A stretch of 64,000 nt of DNA from Vicinamibacterales bacterium. Lineage in GTDB: Bacteria > Acidobacteriota > Vicinamibacteria > Vicinamibacterales > UBA2999. Position numbers and translations under genes: made by a program. Positions 44,955-53,843 of this stretch are shown piece by piece. The DNA lies in contig JAUXWO010000050.1 of the NCBI GenBank assembly GCA_030680175.1, positions 124,001-188,000 on the forward strand, in the 5' to 3' direction. The notes below the pieces were generated by a model. That model saw only the letters and a program-made list of their open reading frames with translations. It searched no databases and was not told where the DNA came from. The first letter of the stretch is position 1. The number at the start of each line of letters is the position of its first letter.

Positions 44955-47201
44955 TCAGCGCATGATGTCGAACATGCGGCTGAACTTGATGATCAGGCTG
45001 CGGTCCGTGCGTTCGGGCCGTTCGACCAGGTCGTAGAGCCCGCGCGTGTCGTTGTAGACAATGAAGAGGCCGGTGTTGGCGGCCTGGAGCCAGCCGAAGC
45101 GGAGGTTCATCGACCACACGTCGGCACGGTCGTTGTACTGCACGAGCGCCTGCACGAACGTGTTGGGATTGAACGAGTAGCTGCTGCGCACGCGGAGCAG
45201 GTTCGTCACGAAATCCCCATACGGCAGCCGGACGTCGTTCCGGCTGTAGGTCACCTGCGTCGTCAGCGCCTCACCCACGCGGAAGCGCAGGGTCGGGTTC
45301 AGCGTGACGCGCGATCCCCCGAAGAAGCCGCCGATGAAGGTCTGCAGGTTGACGCTCACCGGCGCGCCCTGGTTCGACATCGCCACGAGCTGCGCCTCGG
45401 CGTGCTCGTAGGTGCCGGGGGGCACGATCACGCCCGGGAAGATCTCGAAGGGCGTCCGCACGCCTTCGAGCGTGAGGTTCATGCCGGTGTGGAACTCGTA
45501 GGCATTGCGCAGTTCCCAGTGGCTGTCGATGTGCCAGAAGCCGGTCTCCTGGAACCCGTCCTGCCCCCAGAAGCCCCGGAACGTCACATGCGGACGAATC
45601 TCCTGCATGTTGAGGAAGTTGGCGGGGCGGAAGCGTGAGAAGAGCGAGGCATCCGGCTTGCGGTAGCCGCGCCGCGACAGGAACCCGACCTCGGGATTGA
45701 ACTGCTCGCCGACTTCCTGGTAGCCGACGTTGATGTCGAGCCGCTGCAGGTTCGTGCGCGAACGAATGTTGTACGCGTAGTCGTCGCCGCTGACCCCGGG
45801 CGTATCCGTCCGGGCCAGGAACCCTGACAGCACCGTGTTCTGGCCGACGCCCCAGCGCCCGTCCACCGCGTACGTGCGGTTGTGATCGTCATCGCCCGCC
45901 AGATCACCCGTGCCCTGCCGGTTGACGAAGAGGCCGCCGATGCTCGACCGGTTCGGCAGGTCGCGGCTCACGCGGATCGCGCCGAAGTTGTTGCTCGCGG
46001 CCGTGTCCGTGCTCGCGGTCTGCATATTGAGCAGGCCGATGTTGTACTGGCCGGCCTTGCCCGAGACGCGCGCGCCGCCGAGGATGGGAATCGCCTCGCC
46101 CGACCGTCCAATGCCGACGCGGCGGCTGAAGAACAGGTCCACTTCGCCGGGGTTGCCCACCGAGAAGAAGCCCGCGTTCTCGAGGAAGAACGGCCGCTTC
46201 TCCGGGAAGAACAAGCTGAACCGATCGAGGTTCACCTGCTCGTCGTCGACCTCCACCTGCGCGAAGTCGGTGTTGACGGTCGCGTCAAGCGTGAGGCTCG
46301 GCGTCAGGTTGTACTTGAAGTCGCCGCCGACATCACCGAGGAAGACGTTATCCACGGGCCGGACCCCTGACGTCAGGGCCTGGCCGAGCGCGTACGGCGT
46401 GAAGCGGAAGTTGCGGTACGCGGGCGTCTGCACCCCCGACACCGTCCCCGCGAGCGAGAGGCGATAGAGGTTGTACTGGCGCGGGATGGGCGCCCAGAAC
46501 GCGCGCTCGTTGCGACGGCGGATGTTGCGCTGGAAGTTGATGCCCCAGGTCTGCTCGGCGGTGGCCGGGTAGCGCAGCGTCTTGAAGGGGATCGCGAACT
46601 CGGCCGTCCAGCCGATCTCGGAGATGCGCGTCCGCACCTGCCACGCGCCGTCCCAGTTCAGGTTGAACCCGCCCCCCGAGCCGCCCATCTGCGACCGGCC
46701 GCCGCCCATGCCGCCGCCGCCCTGGCCTTCATTGGTCACCTGGCCGTCGTACTCGATGGCCGCGGGGTTGGTGCCGAACACGAAACCGTTCTGGCCGTCG
46801 CGGTACGTGTCGATGATCACCTGGAAGCTGTCGGTCTCCCCGAGCGAGGAGTCGCGGCGCGAATCCGACACGATGATGCCCGACGGATCGCTGTCGTACA
46901 TCACGACGCCGAGATACAGCGTGTCGTTCGTGAACACCATGCGGACCTCGGTGCGCTCCGAGGCGGCCTGGCCTTCGTTCGGCTGCTGCTGCCAGAAGCC
47001 GCTCAGGACGGGCGCCTGCGCGTACGCCGGATCGTTGAGGACGTCGCCGTCGAGCGTGGGCGCCTCGGGGACATGCACCGCGGCCCCCTGGGGCGGCGCC
47101 ACCGGGGGCGTCTGGGCCAGGGCCGCGGCCCCCATCCCAACCATCACCGCCGCCATCACCACCACACGCCGCACCGCTTCCATCATGCTCGGACCACGCA
47201 T
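44955..47201 (-). CDS. DUF5916 / CBM9-like outer-membrane protein
   Basis: The 748-residue protein has a signal peptide (VVVMAAVMVGMGAAALAQT), then an N-terminal carbohydrate-binding-family-9-like domain (about 35-230; EAPTLDGDVLNDPAY, YLGVVMYDSDPSGI, DSFQVIIDTYRDGQNGFVF) with a Gly/Met-rich loop (EGQGGGGMGGGRSQMGG), and a beta-barrel-like DUF5916 region to the C-terminus (VDDEQVNLDRFSLFFPEKRPFFLENAG). The family is common in Acidobacteriota and Bacteroidetes and is thought to sit in the outer membrane; a role in polysaccharide or metal contact is suggested only by the CBM9-like part. The ATG at 47201 has GGGAGCG upstream, better than the long in-frame extension. Confidence 0.9.
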   Translation of the reverse strand: MRGPSMMEAVRRVVVMAAVMVGMGAAALAQTPPVAPPQGAAVHVPEAPTLDGDVLNDPAYAQAPVLSGFWQQQPNEGQAASERTEVRMVFTNDTLYLGVVMYDSDPSGIIVSDSRRDSSLGETDSFQVIIDTYRDGQNGFVFGTNPAAIEYDGQVTNEGQGGGGMGGGRSQMGGSGGGFNLNWDGAWQVRTRISEIGWTAEFAIPFKTLRYPATAEQTWGINFQRNIRRRNERAFWAPIPRQYNLYRLSLAGTVSGVQTPAYRNFRFTPYALGQALTSGVRPVDNVFLGDVGGDFKYNLTPSLTLDATVNTDFAQVEVDDEQVNLDRFSLFFPEKRPFFLENAGFFSVGNPGEVDLFFSRRVGIGRSGEAIPILGGARVSGKAGQYNIGLLNMQTASTDTAASNNFGAIRVSRDLPNRSSIGGLFVNRQGTGDLAGDDDHNRTYAVDGRWGVGQNTVLSGFLARTDTPGVSGDDYAYNIRSRTNLQRLDINVGYQEVGEQFNPEVGFLSRRGYRKPDASLFSRFRPANFLNMQEIRPHVTFRGFWGQDGFQETGFWHIDSHWELRNAYEFHTGMNLTLEGVRTPFEIFPGVIVPPGTYEHAEAQLVAMSNQGAPVSVNLQTFIGGFFGGSRVTLNPTLRFRVGEALTTQVTYSRNDVRLPYGDFVTNLLRVRSSYSFNPNTFVQALVQYNDRADVWSMNLRFGWLQAANTGLFIVYNDTRGLYDLVERPERTDRSLIIKFSRMFDIMR

Positions 47202-47265
47202 CACTGCACGTCGCTCCCTTCGAACAAAGCGGTTTATGCTACTACACCGCGCGCGCTTCCCCGAT

Positions 47266-47979
47266 ATGCCCACGCCCTTTTCCGTCCCCCTGCGACCGAA
47301 TGCCGCAGCATCTGCGGTGCGCTACCCCGCGCCCGGTTCCGTCGCCTCGGGCGACCTGCTCATCCTCGCGCACGGCGCCGGCGCCGGGCAGCACAGCCCG
47401 TTCATGACGCGATATGCGCAGGAACTCGCGGCGCGCGGCCCCGATGTCGTCACCTTCAACTTTCCGTACATGGACGCCGGCCGCAAGGCGCCCGACCGCG
47501 CGCCGCTCCTGCAAGAGACATTCAGAGACATCATCGCCACGGTCGCGGCCCGCGACGACGCGGCGGCGACGCGCGTGTTCATCGGCGGCAAGTCGATGGG
47601 CGGACGCATGGCCACGCACCTCGCCGCCACCCCGGACCAGTGGCCCCTCGCGACGCCGCTCGCCGGCGTCGTCGTCTTCGGCTACCCGCTGCTCCCCCCA
47701 GGCGGACGCCCCGCGCGCGCCGCGCACCTGCCCCACCTCGCCGCGCCGACGCTCTTCGTCCAGGGCACGCGCGACAGCTTCGGCGATCCCGATGCGATCC
47801 GCGCCGCCACACCGGGGGTATCGGTGCTCGACATCTTGTCGGTGGAGGGGGGCGACCACTCGTTCGCCGTGCTGAAGCGCTCAGGCCGCGATCAGGACGC
47901 GGTGCATCGAGCGATCTGGGACGGCGTGGTCAGCTGGATGACTCGCCTGAAAGACCGAACGGCGGCGGCGGGGACCTAG
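47266..47979 (+). CDS. Alpha/beta hydrolase (KANL3/Tex30-type dienelactone hydrolase-like)
   Basis: The 237-residue protein has LLILAHGAGAGQHSP (oxyanion region), the nucleophile elbow GGKSMGGRMA, FVQGTRDSFGDP (acidic residue) and a final GGDHSFAVLK for the catalytic His. This GGKSMGG form is typical of the KANL3/Tex30-like family, whose substrate is unknown. No signal peptide is present. The ATG at 47266 lies in a GC-rich leader about 25 nt after TATGCT; the frame is open far upstream through the opposite gene but without family sequence. Its stop overlaps the stop of the convergent ferredoxin gene by 4 bp. Confidence 0.88.
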   Translation: MPTPFSVPLRPNAAASAVRYPAPGSVASGDLLILAHGAGAGQHSPFMTRYAQELAARGPDVVTFNFPYMDAGRKAPDRAPLLQETFRDIIATVAARDDAAATRVFIGGKSMGGRMATHLAATPDQWPLATPLAGVVVFGYPLLPPGGRPARAAHLPHLAAPTLFVQGTRDSFGDPDAIRAATPGVSVLDILSVEGGDHSFAVLKRSGRDQDAVHRAIWDGVVSWMTRLKDRTAAAGT

Positions 47980-48383
47980 CCTTCGTCAGCCTTGCGGATC
48001 TGCTGGCGCCGCTCTTCGAACCGCGATCGTGCGATCTGCCTGTGTTCGCAGTCCGCCGTGTTGACGCAGCCCTCGGCGAGCCGCAGGCGTGCGACGGGAC
48101 GGCCGGCCACGAGATGCTCGTCCACGATCTCGGCCACATCCGCGGCCGTCACCCCACCGTACCAGACGGCCTCCGGATAGACGACGACGGTGGGCCCGTG
48201 CTCGCACTGGTCGAGACATCCGGCGCGGTTGGCGCGCACGCGCCGCTGGAGGCCGCGTTCGGCCAACGCCTTCTTGAACGCCTTCTGCAGCCCATCGCCG
48301 GCAGCCGGATCACAACACCCCCGCGGGTGCCCCGGCTCCCGCTGGTTGCCGCAGACGAAGACGTGACGTTCGAAGGGGGCCAT
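47976..48383 (-). CDS. Thioredoxin-like [2Fe-2S] ferredoxin
   Basis: The 135-residue protein begins MAPFERHVFVCGNQREPGHPRGCC and continues with RANRAGCLDQCEHGPTVVVYPEAVWYGGV. The four cluster ligands (Cys11, one of the paired Cys near 23-24, and the CLDQC pair near 55-59) match the thioredoxin-like 2Fe-2S ferredoxin family. It would carry single electrons in the cytosol or regulate. The C-terminal tail (NTADCEHRQIARSRFEERRQQIRK) is charged and less typical. It is preceded by a G-rich repeat array and starts 19 bp from it. Confidence 0.9.
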   Translation of the reverse strand: MAPFERHVFVCGNQREPGHPRGCCDPAAGDGLQKAFKKALAERGLQRRVRANRAGCLDQCEHGPTVVVYPEAVWYGGVTAADVAEIVDEHLVAGRPVARLRLAEGCVNTADCEHRQIARSRFEERRQQIRKADEG

Positions 48384-48393
48384 GTCGGTGTTC

Positions 48394-48500
48394 CAGGGGA
48401 TCGGGGATCGGGGATCGGGGATTCGCTACTCGACTTCACCTGGGATTCGGAATCGAAGATCCCTGATCCCCGATCCCTGGTCCCTGAATCCCTGATCCCC
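48394..48500. repeat. GGGGATC array (four perfect G4 runs) with C-rich complementary arm
   Basis: Four GGGG runs separated by ATC (48396-48420) give a perfect 4-tetrad quadruplex motif. Beyond 48460 the opposite strand carries GATCCCCGATCCCTGGTCCC and GATCCCCC, so hairpin and quadruplex are alternatives. It separates the ferredoxin gene from the hypothetical gene upstream. Confidence 0.85.
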
Positions 48501-48509
48501 CGTCCGTCC

Positions 48510-49004
48510 TTATTCGACCGCCAGCTCCGGACGGCCCTCGAGCCCGCCCCACGTCTCCGGATCCTGCCAGAGCAGCGTCCAGAAGTACCGCGCCACATCC
48601 CCTTTCGGATAGGCTGCCGCGAGTGTCACCACGGCCGCATCGAGCATCGCCGGCTCCGGCTTCGACGGTTCCTCGGCGGTGATGAGTCCCTGCTCGTGCG
48701 GCACGCCGAGCGCGTCGAGAAACGCCCCCATCATCGGCCGCTGATGCTCGAGGTGGTACGCGACGAGCAGCCGCGCGGCCAGCAGGTCGGACACCTGGCC
48801 CAGCCCGGCCAGGTGGCGGGCCTTGCGCTCCACCGGCAGCGACATGACGCTCTTCGGACGGAACCTGATCTGGCGGGCAATCAGGGCGACGGCTTCGGCC
48901 TGCTCGAGCGCCGCCTGCTCGTCGCGCCAGAACGCGGCCGCCGCACTGGTGCGCACTTCTAAAGGCATGAGCCGCCACATACGGGCGGGACGATGGTCGG
49001 ACAT
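48510..49004 (-). CDS. Hypothetical protein, all-helical
   Basis: The 164-residue protein begins MSDHRPARMWRLMPLEVRTS and is rich in helices (RDEQAALEQAEAVALIARQIRF, VAYHLEHQRPMMGAFLDALG). I do not recognise the family and see no catalytic motif. The ATG at 49004 is chosen because TACACT ends 6 nt before it; an in-frame ATG at 49043 would add 13 residues. A 366-bp gap to gltB lies upstream on the other side. Confidence 0.6.
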   Translation of the reverse strand: MSDHRPARMWRLMPLEVRTSAAAAFWRDEQAALEQAEAVALIARQIRFRPKSVMSLPVERKARHLAGLGQVSDLLAARLLVAYHLEHQRPMMGAFLDALGVPHEQGLITAEEPSKPEPAMLDAAVVTLAAAYPKGDVARYFWTLLWQDPETWGGLEGRPELAVE

Positions 49005-49010
49005 CACACG

Positions 49011-49016
49011 AGTGTA
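49011..49016 (-). promoter_or_regulatory. TACACT six nt before a start codon
   Basis: TACACT on the minus strand ends 6 nt before ATG 49004 with no Shine-Dalgarno site between them, in the same arrangement as apaG, rsgA and typA. Confidence 0.4.
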
Positions 49017-49138
49017 GTGCAAAGTGAGCCGTTCGAATATCAACGTCCGCCGTGCGCCCTGCCCCTCTCCTTCCGCGGTGTGCGTTTTGCCTTCTGCCCT
49101 CTGCCTTCACAGATGAGTTTCCCGTGACGCTCGCGCAA

Positions 49139-49163
49139 CAAGCATGCGCGTTGGGAATGCTTG
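49139..49163. promoter_or_regulatory. 7-bp inverted repeat in the gltB leader
   Basis: CAAGCAT (49139-49145) and ATGCTTG (49157-49163) are exact complements with an 11-bp spacer, in an AT-richer stretch 208 bp before the gltB ATG. A repressor or activator site is possible; nothing identifies the protein. Confidence 0.35.
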
Positions 49164-49312
49164 ATATGTGAAGGTTCTATTTCCCTTCTGGCTCGTACGC
49201 TGGCATAAATACGCATCGGGCGTTACCACGCTCGCGAGTTCCGACAATCGACAGGAGCGGTGCCTCCCGCTTCTGCCACCTTTCCGACCGGCAGACACCA
49301 CGTCGGCACAGC

Positions 49313-49328
49313 ACACGCGCGCGCGTGT
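49313..49328. promoter_or_regulatory. 16-bp perfect palindrome in the gltB leader
   Basis: ACACGCGCGCGCGTGT is a perfect palindrome 42 bp before the gltB ATG. It could be an operator or an RNA hairpin close to the ribosome site; in GC-rich DNA such alternating purine-pyrimidine runs also arise by chance. Confidence 0.3.
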
Positions 49329-49370
49329 CTCCGCCGGAGGTGTCTGCGACCTGACGAGGAGACATACGCC

Positions 49371-52300
49371 ATGGGGGATCCCGACCAGCCGCTGACGCCC
49401 ACGACCGAGCCGGTCTATGCCGATCACGACGCCTGTGGTGTCGGATTCGTGGCCGATCTCGGCGGGCGCGCCGATCATGAATGGCTGCAGCGGGCCCTCG
49501 ACGCGCTCCGCCGGCTCACCCATCGCGGCGCCCCCAGCGACGGGCGGGGGTCGGCGGATGGCGCCGGCGTCCTCACCGCCATTCCGTGGACCCTGCTCGC
49601 GCGCGATCTGCCCAGCGCCTTCGGCGCGGCCGAAGGCGGCCGCATGGCCGGCATGTGCTTCATTCCGCCAGCCGCCGTGGCCGCCGCCCAGGCGACCATC
49701 GACGCCGCGCTGGAACAGGAGGGCTGGCGCTTCCTCACGTGGCGGCACGTGCCGGTGGACCGCACCTGCCTCGGCGAAGCCGAAGCCGCATCCGAACCGG
49801 CCATCTACCAGGTGCTCGGCCTGCACGGCGCGTCCCCGGCGCTCGACGAGGCGGCGCTCGATGCCAGCCTGTACCGCGCGCGCCTCCGCGCAGAGGCGCG
49901 ACTGCTCGCACAGGGCCTCGGCGCCGTAGCGATCACGTCGCTCTCGCTGCGCACCATCGTCTACAAGGCGCTCGTGACGCCGGCCGATCTGCCGCGCTAC
50001 TACCCCGACCTGGACGACCCGGCGTACGAGACCGCGTTCGCCGTGTTCCACCAGCGCTTCAGCACGAACACGTTTCCGCAGTGGCGTCTCGCTCAGCCCT
50101 TCCGCGTGCTGGCCCACAACGGCGAGATCAACACGGTGCTCGGCAACCGCCTCGGCGCGGCGCGCCGCCAGGCGGATCGCGCGTGCCTGCCCGATCTGCC
50201 GGACGGCATCGGCCCGCTGGTTCGTGCGAGCGGCAGCGACTCGGAGAGCCTCGACGATGCGGTGGACGCGATGCGGCAGGCGGGCTTCAGCCTCGCGCAT
50301 GCGTTTGCCCGGCTGATTCCGCGCGCGTGGGAACACGACCCGGACGTGCCGGCCGCCGAACAGGCGTTCGAACGCTACCAGGCCTGCTTCACCGAACCCT
50401 GGGAAGGCCCCGGCGGCCTGGCGTTCGCCGATGGCCGCCAGGTGGGCGCGATGCTCGACCGCAACGGCTTCCGGCCCGCGCGCGTGATCGTCACGACGAC
50501 CGGGCAAGTCTGCGTCGGGTCGGAGACGGGCATCTTCGACGTGACCGAATCCGAGGTGCGCCAGCGCAGCCGCCTCGGCCCCGGCGAGATGGCCATCGTC
50601 GACTTCGCCAGCGGCGAACTGCGCGACAACCGTGGCGTGCGCCAGGCGCTCGCGGCGGCGCAGCCGTACCGCACGTGGGTCGATCTCGCCGTGGCGCCCG
50701 TGCAGCCGTCGCCCGAGACCGCGCCGACCGTGCGTGACGAGGCGGATCTGCGCCGCCAGCAGCGGATCTTCGGCTACACCGCCGAGGAACTGGAGCTCAT
50801 CCTCCGGCCGATGGTCGATGAAGGCAAGGAGGCCGTGGGATCGATGGGCGACGACACGCCGCTCGCGATCTTCACGCCGCGCCGGCGCGTGCTGACCGAC
50901 TTCTTCCGCCAGCGCTTCGCGCAGGTGACCAACCCGCCGCTCGACCCGCTGCGCGAGTCGGTCGTGATGTCACTCGAGACGTGCTTCGGACGCCAGGGCC
51001 GCCTGCTCGCCGAATCGCCGGTCGAGGCGCGGATGGTGCTGGCGCCGACCCCCATTCTGACGGAGGCGCTCCGTGACGGGCTGCGGCAGCTGCCGCAGCG
51101 GCCGGTCGCGATTGTCAGCACGACGTACGCGATCGGCGGCGGCGAGGACGGATTCCGCGAGGGCCTCGCGCGCGTGGCCCGCGAGGCCGTCGACGCCGTC
51201 CGCGACGGGGCGGTGGTCGTGATGTTGTCGGATCGACAGGCCTCGTCGACCGAGGCGCCTCTGCCCTCGCTGCTGGCCGTGACCGCCGCGGGGCGCGCGC
51301 TCACGGAGGCGGGGCTCGGCGGGCGCGCCGGACTCGTTGCGGATACGGGCGAGGTGCGCGATGCGCATCAGGCGGCGGCGCTCCTCGCCTTTGGTGCGGC
51401 GGCCGTCTGTCCCTGGCTCGCGATCGAGACGGCGCGGGCGCTGGCCGTCAAGACCGGCATGGCGCCGGACGAGGCGGAACGCCAGTGGCGTGAGGCGGTC
51501 GAGCAGGGCCTGCTGAAGGTCCTGTCGAAGATGGGGGTCTGCACGATCGCGGGCTATCGCGGCGGGCAGCTCTTCGAAGCCGTCGGCCTGGCGCCGTCGC
51601 TCGTGGAGCGGTACTTCCCCGGCACACCCGTGGTCCCCGGCGCGCTGACGATCGACGCGCTGGCCGCGCAGGAAGTGGCGGCGCACCAGGCGGCCTGCGG
51701 CACTTCGGCGGCGCAGCTGCCGCATCCCGGCTTCCATGTGTTCCGCCGCGACGGCGACCATCACGCCTACAACCCGGCGCTCGTGCGCGAGTTCCACAAG
51801 GCGCTCGACGCCGGTCACGAGGACGCGTACCGGGGCTTCGCGGCGCTCGTGCACGGGCGGCCGGCCACGGCTGTCCGTGACCTGTTCGAGTTCCGGAGCG
51901 GTCCGGCGATCCCGATCGAGGAGGTCGAGCCGGCCGAGCGGATCGTGAGCCGCTTCTTCGCGTCGGCGATGTCGGTCGGCGCGCTCGGGCCCGAAGCCCA
52001 CGCCACGCTCGCCATGGCCATGAACCGCGTCGGCGGCCGCAGCAACAGCGGCGAGGGCGGCGAGGATCCCGCGCGCTTCGCGCGCCCGCTGACGGGCGAC
52101 TGGGCCAACAGCACGACCAAGCAGGTGGCCTCGGCGCGCTTCGGCGTGACGCCGCACTACCTGATCTCGGCGACCGAGCTGCAGATCAAGATGGCGCAGG
52201 GCTCGAAGCCCGGCGAGGGCGGCCAGCTGCCCGCGGCCAAGGTCGTCGATCACATCGCGCGGCTCCGCCATGCACAGCCGCACACGTCGCTCATCTCACC

Positions 52301-53822
52301 ACCGCCGCATCACGACATCTACAGCATCGAGGACCTCGCGCAGCTCATCTACGACCTCCGGTCGTTCAACCCGACCGCGCGGATGAACGTGAAGCTCGTC
52401 TCCACCTCGGGCGTGGGCGTGATCGCCGCCGGAGTGGTGAAGGCGGGCGCCGACGCGATCCAGATCAGCGGACACGACGGGGGCACGGGGGCCTCGCCGC
52501 GCGGCTCGATCAAGCACGCGGGCCTCCCCTGGGAGATCGGCCTGCTCGACGCCCACCGCGTGCTGACGGCGCGCGGGGCGCGGCACCGCGTGATCCTGCA
52601 GACCGACGGCGGCCTGAAGACCGGGCACGACGTCGCCATGGCCGCCGCCTTCGGCGCGCAGGAGTACGGCTTCGGCACGGCGCTGCTCGTGGCGCTCGGC
52701 TGTGTGATGGCGCGGCAGTGCCACCAGAACACCTGCCCCGTCGGCATCGCCACGCAGCGGCCCGACCTTCGCGCGAAGTACGCCGGGACGGTGGATCACG
52801 TCGTGCACTACCTGCACCTGATGGCCGGGGAGGTACGCGGCATCCTGGCGTCGCTTGGACTCCGATCGCTCGACGCGCTCGTGGGGCGGGTCGACCTGCT
52901 CGAGCCGCGCAACCGCGCCGAGGCCGGCCGGCTGACCCTTGACGGCATGGCCGCGCCGATGACCTCGGGCGAACTCCATGAAGTGGCCGAGGACCCGGCG
53001 CTGATGCCGGCCGGGGCCTTCACGATGAACGGCCGCATCGCCGCGCGCGTGCGCCGGGGGCTCGGCCAGCACGCCATCGAGATCGAGGAGGCGATCCGGA
53101 ACACCGACCGGACGGTGGGGGCCACGCTGAGCGGGCTGATCGCCGCGCGCTTCGGCAACCTCGGGGTCCCGCATGCGCCCGTCCGCCTGTCGCTCACCGG
53201 GACCGCCGGCCAGTCGCTCGGCGCCTTCAACGTGCCCGGTGTCGAAATCCACCTGACCGGCGACGCCAACGACGGCGTCGGCAAGGGCATGCACGGCGGC
53301 ACGATCGCCATCGCCCCGCCGCCGCGCCCGACGCGGCTCGACAGCCAGGTGCTCATCGGCAATGCCGCGCTCTACGGCGCCACGGGGGGCCGCCTGTTCG
53401 TCGCCGGACAGGCCGGCGAACGCTTCGCGGTCCGCAACAGCGGCGCCGTCGCCGTCATCGAGGGCGTCGGGCACCACGGGTGCGAGTACATGACGGGCGG
53501 GCTGGTGGTTGTGCTCGGGTCGACGGGCCTCAACTTCGGGGCGGGCATGACGGGCGGGCTGGCCTACGTGCTCGATCGGGATGCGCGGCTCGCCGGGCGC
53601 CTCAACCACGAACTCGTCACGCTCGGCGCGCTCGATGCGGCCGATGAAGAGGCGCTGCTCTCGTGGATCGTCGAGCACCGGGCAGAAACCGGGAGCGCCG
53701 TGGCGGCGCACCTACTCCACCACTGGGCCACCGAGCGCCGGGCGTTCCGCAAGGTCGCCCCCACGGGCCTGTCAATCGCGGCCCCGGTGGCGCCAGAGCG
53801 GCGCGAGCAAATGCGCGCGTAG
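49371..53822 (+). CDS. gltB: Glutamate synthase large subunit (GOGAT)
   Basis: The 1483-residue cytosolic enzyme makes glutamate from glutamine and 2-oxoglutarate. It has an N-terminal class II glutaminase domain whose nucleophile is Cys22 in HDACGVGFVADL after a short propeptide, the central domain, the FMN-binding synthase domain (AMSVGALGPEAHATLAMAMN, KPGEGGQLPAAKV, SGHDGGTGASPRGSIKHAG) and the 3Fe-4S motif CVMARQCHQNTCPVG, then the C-terminal GXGXG beta-helix (GLVVVLGSTGLNFGAGMTGG). Length is normal. The NADPH subunit gltD is not adjacent, so electrons may come from a ferredoxin or from a distant gltD. GAGGAGA precedes the ATG at 49371. Confidence 0.97.
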   Translation: MGDPDQPLTPTTEPVYADHDACGVGFVADLGGRADHEWLQRALDALRRLTHRGAPSDGRGSADGAGVLTAIPWTLLARDLPSAFGAAEGGRMAGMCFIPPAAVAAAQATIDAALEQEGWRFLTWRHVPVDRTCLGEAEAASEPAIYQVLGLHGASPALDEAALDASLYRARLRAEARLLAQGLGAVAITSLSLRTIVYKALVTPADLPRYYPDLDDPAYETAFAVFHQRFSTNTFPQWRLAQPFRVLAHNGEINTVLGNRLGAARRQADRACLPDLPDGIGPLVRASGSDSESLDDAVDAMRQAGFSLAHAFARLIPRAWEHDPDVPAAEQAFERYQACFTEPWEGPGGLAFADGRQVGAMLDRNGFRPARVIVTTTGQVCVGSETGIFDVTESEVRQRSRLGPGEMAIVDFASGELRDNRGVRQALAAAQPYRTWVDLAVAPVQPSPETAPTVRDEADLRRQQRIFGYTAEELELILRPMVDEGKEAVGSMGDDTPLAIFTPRRRVLTDFFRQRFAQVTNPPLDPLRESVVMSLETCFGRQGRLLAESPVEARMVLAPTPILTEALRDGLRQLPQRPVAIVSTTYAIGGGEDGFREGLARVAREAVDAVRDGAVVVMLSDRQASSTEAPLPSLLAVTAAGRALTEAGLGGRAGLVADTGEVRDAHQAAALLAFGAAAVCPWLAIETARALAVKTGMAPDEAERQWREAVEQGLLKVLSKMGVCTIAGYRGGQLFEAVGLAPSLVERYFPGTPVVPGALTIDALAAQEVAAHQAACGTSAAQLPHPGFHVFRRDGDHHAYNPALVREFHKALDAGHEDAYRGFAALVHGRPATAVRDLFEFRSGPAIPIEEVEPAERIVSRFFASAMSVGALGPEAHATLAMAMNRVGGRSNSGEGGEDPARFARPLTGDWANSTTKQVASARFGVTPHYLISATELQIKMAQGSKPGEGGQLPAAKVVDHIARLRHAQPHTSLISPPPHHDIYSIEDLAQLIYDLRSFNPTARMNVKLVSTSGVGVIAAGVVKAGADAIQISGHDGGTGASPRGSIKHAGLPWEIGLLDAHRVLTARGARHRVILQTDGGLKTGHDVAMAAAFGAQEYGFGTALLVALGCVMARQCHQNTCPVGIATQRPDLRAKYAGTVDHVVHYLHLMAGEVRGILASLGLRSLDALVGRVDLLEPRNRAEAGRLTLDGMAAPMTSGELHEVAEDPALMPAGAFTMNGRIAARVRRGLGQHAIEIEEAIRNTDRTVGATLSGLIAARFGNLGVPHAPVRLSLTGTAGQSLGAFNVPGVEIHLTGDANDGVGKGMHGGTIAIAPPPRPTRLDSQVLIGNAALYGATGGRLFVAGQAGERFAVRNSGAVAVIEGVGHHGCEYMTGGLVVVLGSTGLNFGAGMTGGLAYVLDRDARLAGRLNHELVTLGALDAADEEALLSWIVEHRAETGSAVAAHLLHHWATERRAFRKVAPTGLSIAAPVAPERREQMRA

Positions 53823-53843
53823 GGTGCCTTGGCCGCGGCCGCG

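Larger units (their letters stand above)
49005..49370. other. 366-bp region before glutamate synthase
   Basis: The first part holds the minus-strand promoter above and a TTTTGCCTTCTGCCCTCTGC repeat (49083-49110). The middle is AT-richer than its surroundings (49139-49215) and carries a 7-bp inverted repeat, described separately. The last part has a palindrome (49313-49328) and the GAGGAGA ribosome site. I see no convincing gene or known riboswitch. Confidence 0.5.

Noticed and set aside
49198-49215. TGGCATAAATACGCA as a sigma-54 promoter for gltB
   Set aside because: The GG is right but the downstream element lacks TTGC at the needed spacing, so the match is too weak.
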